Below are positions 5,973 through 7,907 of a stretch of DNA of 7,907 nucleotides, in pieces; position 1 is the stretch's first letter, and each line of letters opens with the position of its first letter. The position numbers and the translations under genes were made by a program. A model generated the notes under the pieces. It saw nothing but the letters and a program-made list of their open reading frames with translations, was not told the origin of the DNA and did no database searches. Origin of the DNA: Candidatus Zixiibacteriota bacterium (GTDB lineage Bacteria > Zixibacteria > MSB-5A5 > GN15 > FEB-12); contig JAMPYH010000115.1 in the NCBI GenBank assembly GCA_023700785.1, forward strand, positions 1-7,907, written 5' to 3'.

Positions 5973-6458
5973 ATGTTCAAAGTAGTGAAGCCGTTTTTGT
6001 TGGTTGGACTGTTCGCGGTCTGCCTCATTTCAACGGTACAGTCTCAGGGGATGCTTTCCCGCAACGGGCTCGGGCCGTACATGGGTTATAGCTCCAATCC
6101 TGATCAGGTCGTGTTTGGTGGACAGGGAAACTTCGCGCTGACCGACTCGCCGATCCACTTCGCTCCCGCGATCGACTTTGGTTTTGGCGATGACATCACG
6201 GTGACTACGCTGAATTGCGATATCACCTACGATTTCGTACCGTCAAGCGGCAAGGTGGTCTTCTTTGTTGGCGCCGGACCGACTGTGGCGTTTTACTCCG
6301 CGGATCAGGCGGATGGCTCCGAGGCCGGCCTCACGCTGACCTTTGGCGCGGCACTCCCTGCCGGCATGCAGAACAGCTGGAACTTCGCGGCGCGCATCGG
6401 CGTCGGCGATATTCCGGATGTCAAGTTTCAGTTCGGCTATCTGTTCGGATTGAAATAG
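5973..6458 (+). CDS. Small secreted outer-membrane beta-barrel-like protein, paralogue 2
   Basis: 161 residues. The signal peptide ends near residue 24 (cleavage probably after VQS). From GLGPYMGYSSNPDQ onward it aligns with the preceding protein nearly without gaps; by hand count about 77 of 130 aligned residues are identical. The match includes GFGD, DITYDF, VGAGPT.AFYS, SEAGL and the stretch AARIGVGDIPD. Divergence is concentrated in short segments that would be loops (for example after GGQG, after YDF, and before NSWNF) and in the signal peptide. Its ribosome binding site AAAGGAGG is close to ideal, suggesting high expression. The best explanation is tandem duplication followed by divergence, each copy with its own terminator. 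Location in the outer membrane is inferred, and its exact role is unknown. Confidence 0.8.
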   Translation: MFKVVKPFLLVGLFAVCLISTVQSQGMLSRNGLGPYMGYSSNPDQVVFGGQGNFALTDSPIHFAPAIDFGFGDDITVTTLNCDITYDFVPSSGKVVFFVGAGPTVAFYSADQADGSEAGLTLTFGAALPAGMQNSWNFAARIGVGDIPDVKFQFGYLFGLK

Positions 6459-6461
6459 AAG

Positions 6462-6486
6462 ATCGAGAATCTGATCATTTCTCGAT
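6462..6486 (+). repeat. Inverted repeat (hairpin) directly after the second barrel stop codon
   Basis: ATCGAGAA (6462-6469) and TTCTCGAT (6479-6486) are perfectly complementary around a 9-base loop, starting 3 bases after the stop. It has no T-run and stands immediately before the true terminator. A role in protecting the 3' end of the mRNA is possible but unproven. Confidence 0.5.
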
Positions 6487-6497
6487 AGACGGTTCAT

Positions 6498-6546
6498 GTG
6501 GCTGTCGAGCCGGCCAACCGGCTTAGACAGCCACTTTCTTTTTGAG
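6498..6546 (+). terminator. Strong rho-independent terminator after the second barrel gene
   Basis: A long stem: GTGGCTGTC (6498-6506) pairs with GACAGCCAC (6526-6534), and AGCCGG (6508-6513) pairs with CCGGCT (6518-6523). There is one small internal mismatch (G against TA) and a CCAA loop, followed by TTTCTTTTT. The T-run serves the plus strand only. It lies between the convergent barrel and minus-strand membrane-protein genes; read leftwards the hairpin has no T-run, so it is not an obvious terminator for the latter. Confidence 0.92.
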
Positions 6547-6557
6547 TTCGCGCGCCG

Positions 6558-7073
6558 TCAATTGAGGTTTAAAGTAAATCCATAGTTCCGATACGCGTTT
6601 TCACCCTGTCGTTGAATAAAGACCGTTATCGTAACATTTTGTCCCTGGCTGGTTTTGCCAATATAGTACAATCTACAGGACGTCATAGAATTGCCAGCCT
6701 CATCGCATTCATAACTTGCATAAGCGGCGTCTGAGATCCCTGGTATCAACGAGTAAAGACTGGACATCTGCCGCTCAAACTCCGCACGCGAAACCTTTAC
6801 CTGAATTAAAGGGTCAAGCCACTGATATAACGCGTCCAGTTCTTTGGCATTGTACGCTTCCACCAGAAAGCTTCCCAATGCGTCCTTTGCTGCGTTCGAT
6901 CTTAGTTCTGTCGGTAATTGCGGAGTGGCCGCGGTAGTTTCGGCGGCACCCCTGCCAAGCAGGGCGACCAACATGACAAAGTTGACGAATGACACGACTA
7001 CGATCACAATCAGGAACGGGAGCAAATACCTGGGATTACGGACTGCAGTCTCTGCGACCTGGACATTCTCCAT
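6558..7073 (-). CDS. Single-pass membrane protein of unknown function with a soluble C-terminal domain
   Basis: 171 residues from the ATG at 7071-7073, chosen because GGAGG (7079-7083) sits 5 bases upstream; the open frame continues further up without a better start. Residues 1-17 are a short N-terminal segment with R12 and R15. Residues 18-40 form one hydrophobic helix, and 41-171 a soluble domain of mixed helix and strand: LGSFLVEAYNAKELDALYQWLDP, then FERQMSSLYSLIPGI, then strand-rich ITVFIQRQ and FTLNLN. This layout recalls small NTF2/SnoaL-like or DUF3887-like domains, but I cannot assign a family. C123 and C133 could form a disulfide if the domain is outside the cytoplasm. It lies 80 bases after the four-cluster ferredoxin on the same strand and may be its distal operon member, though an inverted repeat lies in the gap. 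Function unknown. Confidence 0.75.
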   Translation of the reverse strand: MENVQVAETAVRNPRYLLPFLIVIVVVSFVNFVMLVALLGRGAAETTAATPQLPTELRSNAAKDALGSFLVEAYNAKELDALYQWLDPLIQVKVSRAEFERQMSSLYSLIPGISDAAYASYECDEAGNSMTSCRLYYIGKTSQGQNVTITVFIQRQGENAYRNYGFTLNLN

Positions 7074-7117
7074 TACGACCTCCAAGAACTGTGGACAGAC
7101 CGACTCCGCTTCAACGG

Positions 7118-7135
7118 GCGACATCCTGATGTCGC
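7118..7135. repeat. 18-base perfect inverted repeat between ferredoxin and membrane-protein genes
   Basis: GCGACATC-CT-GATGTCGC is perfectly symmetric (8+2+8). It lies in the 80-base gap after the ferredoxin stop, about 45 bases before the next start codon. No T-run follows on either strand, so it is not a standard terminator. It may be an operator for the membrane-protein gene or an RNA hairpin affecting relative expression. Confidence 0.45.
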
Positions 7136-7153
7136 GGCGGCGCTTGATACGAT

Positions 7154-7603
7154 TTAGATCACTTCTTTTAAGACAGGCGACATCTTTTCGGCCGGGATCT
7201 CCTTCCACTCGAGCGCTTTGGTCGGGCAGAAGTGGGCGCAGACCGGGTCGCCGCCGCAGAGATCGCATTTCACCACGACCTCATGCACCTTGTCGAACAG
7301 CGAACAACCGAACGGGCAGGCCGCGACACAGGCCATGCATTTTACGCAGACCTTTGGGTCGATCTCGTACGCGCCGGTGGCGTGATTCATCGTGATGGCG
7401 TTCACTAAGCATGATTTTACACAGGCGGGATCTTCGCACTGGAAACAGACCACCGGCACATACAGATCTTTGGATCCTGCTGAGAGCGGGTAGATACGGC
7501 TCCGCCCCGGTTTGCCGACCGCGCCATGCGTGAACGAACAAGCGAGCTCGCACGTGCGGCAGCCGGTGCAAAGATTCGGATTGACCAACAAGCGGGATCT
7601 CAT
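7154..7603 (-). CDS. Four-cluster [4Fe-4S] ferredoxin-type electron-transfer subunit (CooF/HycB-like)
   Basis: 149 residues with four cysteine clusters that should bind four [4Fe-4S] centres: C12-x2-C15-x2-C18-x3-C22, C53-x2-C56-x4-C61-x3-C65, C86-x2-C89-x2-C92-x3-C96 and C113-x2-C116-x5-C122-x3-C126. This is the plan of CooF, HycB and DmsB-type subunits, which shuttle electrons between a partner oxidoreductase (hydrogenase, CO or formate dehydrogenase, aldehyde ferredoxin oxidoreductase) and other carriers. There is no signal peptide, so it should be cytoplasmic. The ATG (7601-7603) overlaps the preceding stop as ATGA and has GGGAGG (7611-7616) 7 bases upstream, so translation is both coupled and independently strong. 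An extra cysteine, C100, lies beyond the third cluster. The catalytic partner is not in the window. Confidence 0.93.
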   Translation of the reverse strand: MRSRLLVNPNLCTGCRTCELACSFTHGAVGKPGRSRIYPLSAGSKDLYVPVVCFQCEDPACVKSCLVNAITMNHATGAYEIDPKVCVKCMACVAACPFGCSLFDKVHEVVVKCDLCGGDPVCAHFCPTKALEWKEIPAEKMSPVLKEVI

Positions 7604-7907
7604 TTCACTTCCTCCCGGCTCCAGGCAACGATCTTGCCAAGATTGAGCGCTGTCTCTTTCCGGTGCGACTCATCGTTGATCTCAAAGTAATCTGCCGGGA
7701 TATTGCGGTGAGCGACCAGATAGTCCGCGAACTCGCGAGTGATGGTCGGCGCGCCGGTGCGGACGTCTCTGACCATTTCAAATTGTTTGTTCCAGATCGT
7801 CCGCGTTTTGCCGGTATCGGCGAACTTGATATATTTGGTCGGGCAATTGAGCGCGCAGGCAAGACACCCGACGCAGGCTTCCGGAGCTTCATGCAGCGGC
7901 GGCGCGA
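7600..7907 (-). CDS. C-terminal part of a [4Fe-4S] ferredoxin-domain protein, 5' end beyond window
   Basis: Translating the frame that ends at TGA 7600-7602 gives 101 residues, open to the window edge. Near the start of the visible part is C-V-G-C-L-A-C-A-L-N-C-P, a standard C-x2-C-x2-C-x3-CP [4Fe-4S] motif, followed by TKYIKFADTGKTR. The remaining 70 or so residues are mostly helical and polar (TREFADYLVAHRNIPADYF, then ETALNLGKIVAWSREEVK) with no further cysteines. If a second cluster exists, as in NuoI/HycF-type or two-cluster ferredoxin subunits, its motif would lie off the window. Its stop overlaps the start of the four-cluster ferredoxin, so the two form an operon and probably one electron-transfer chain. 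The full identity of the protein cannot be decided from this fragment. Confidence 0.8.
   Translation of the reverse strand, partial: APPLHEAPEACVGCLACALNCPTKYIKFADTGKTRTIWNKQFEMVRDVRTGAPTITREFADYLVAHRNIPADYFEINDESHRKETALNLGKIVAWSREEVK

Noticed and set aside
7074..7268. N-terminal extension of the small membrane protein up to 7268
   Set aside because: It would overlap the ferredoxin gene, is Arg-rich without features, and the ATG at 7071-7073 has an ideal GGAGG before it.
7605..7892. Minus-strand open frame of 95 codons at the right end
   Set aside because: Arg/Ser-rich and without domains. The other minus-strand frame over the same bases encodes a clear C-x2-C-x2-C-x3-CP ferredoxin motif and ends in the ATGA overlap with the next gene.

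Overview
The window looks like chromosomal DNA of a Gram-negative bacterium. It carries peptidoglycan genes, two secreted small outer-membrane-barrel proteins, and redox/iron-sulfur genes that suggest an anaerobic or facultative lifestyle. Base composition is moderately GC-rich. Gene content and protein style recall FCB-related or candidate-phylum bacteria such as Zixibacteria-like lineages. That placement is an inference from general appearance, not from a marker gene, and is weak. I see no mobile element, CRISPR array, rRNA or tRNA.

Layout. (1) Positions 1-2871, minus strand: a compact housekeeping operon read smpB, then a zinc N-acetylmuramoyl-L-alanine amidase, then murI (glutamate racemase, 3' end cut by the window edge). 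smpB and the amidase share an ATGA stop/start overlap, and the amidase and murI are 9 bases apart. (2) Positions 2872-3015: a divergent promoter region with two perfect inverted repeats. (3) Positions 3016-3875, plus strand: two stand-alone response-regulator receiver proteins in tandem, with no output domain and no kinase in the window. (4) Positions 3899-4858, minus strand, convergent with the receivers: an unusual membrane protein. A four-helix, histidine-bearing module resembling heme-copper oxidase subunit I/NnrS is joined by an Ala/Pro/Gln-rich linker to two DUF1858-type domains, and only the second keeps the CxxC redox motif. A near-consensus FNR/DNR-type site lies about 70 bases upstream. 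(5) Positions 5178-6458, plus strand: two paralogous secreted beta-barrel proteins, each with a strong ribosome binding site and its own rho-independent terminator. The first has a long, structured upstream region. (6) Positions 6558-7907, minus strand: an electron-transfer operon entering from the right edge. It holds the end of a [4Fe-4S] protein, a four-cluster ferredoxin overlapping it by ATGA, and a small single-pass membrane protein after a gap that contains an 18-base inverted repeat.

How the genes fit together. The smpB block joins ribosome rescue with wall synthesis and wall cleavage, which is a housekeeping set. The remaining genes are accessory. The most distinctive is the FNR-site-associated membrane/DUF1858 fusion, which I infer to be part of a response to low oxygen or nitric oxide. 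The two receivers could relay signals from kinases encoded elsewhere. The tandem barrels are most simply a local duplication whose copies became separate transcription units.
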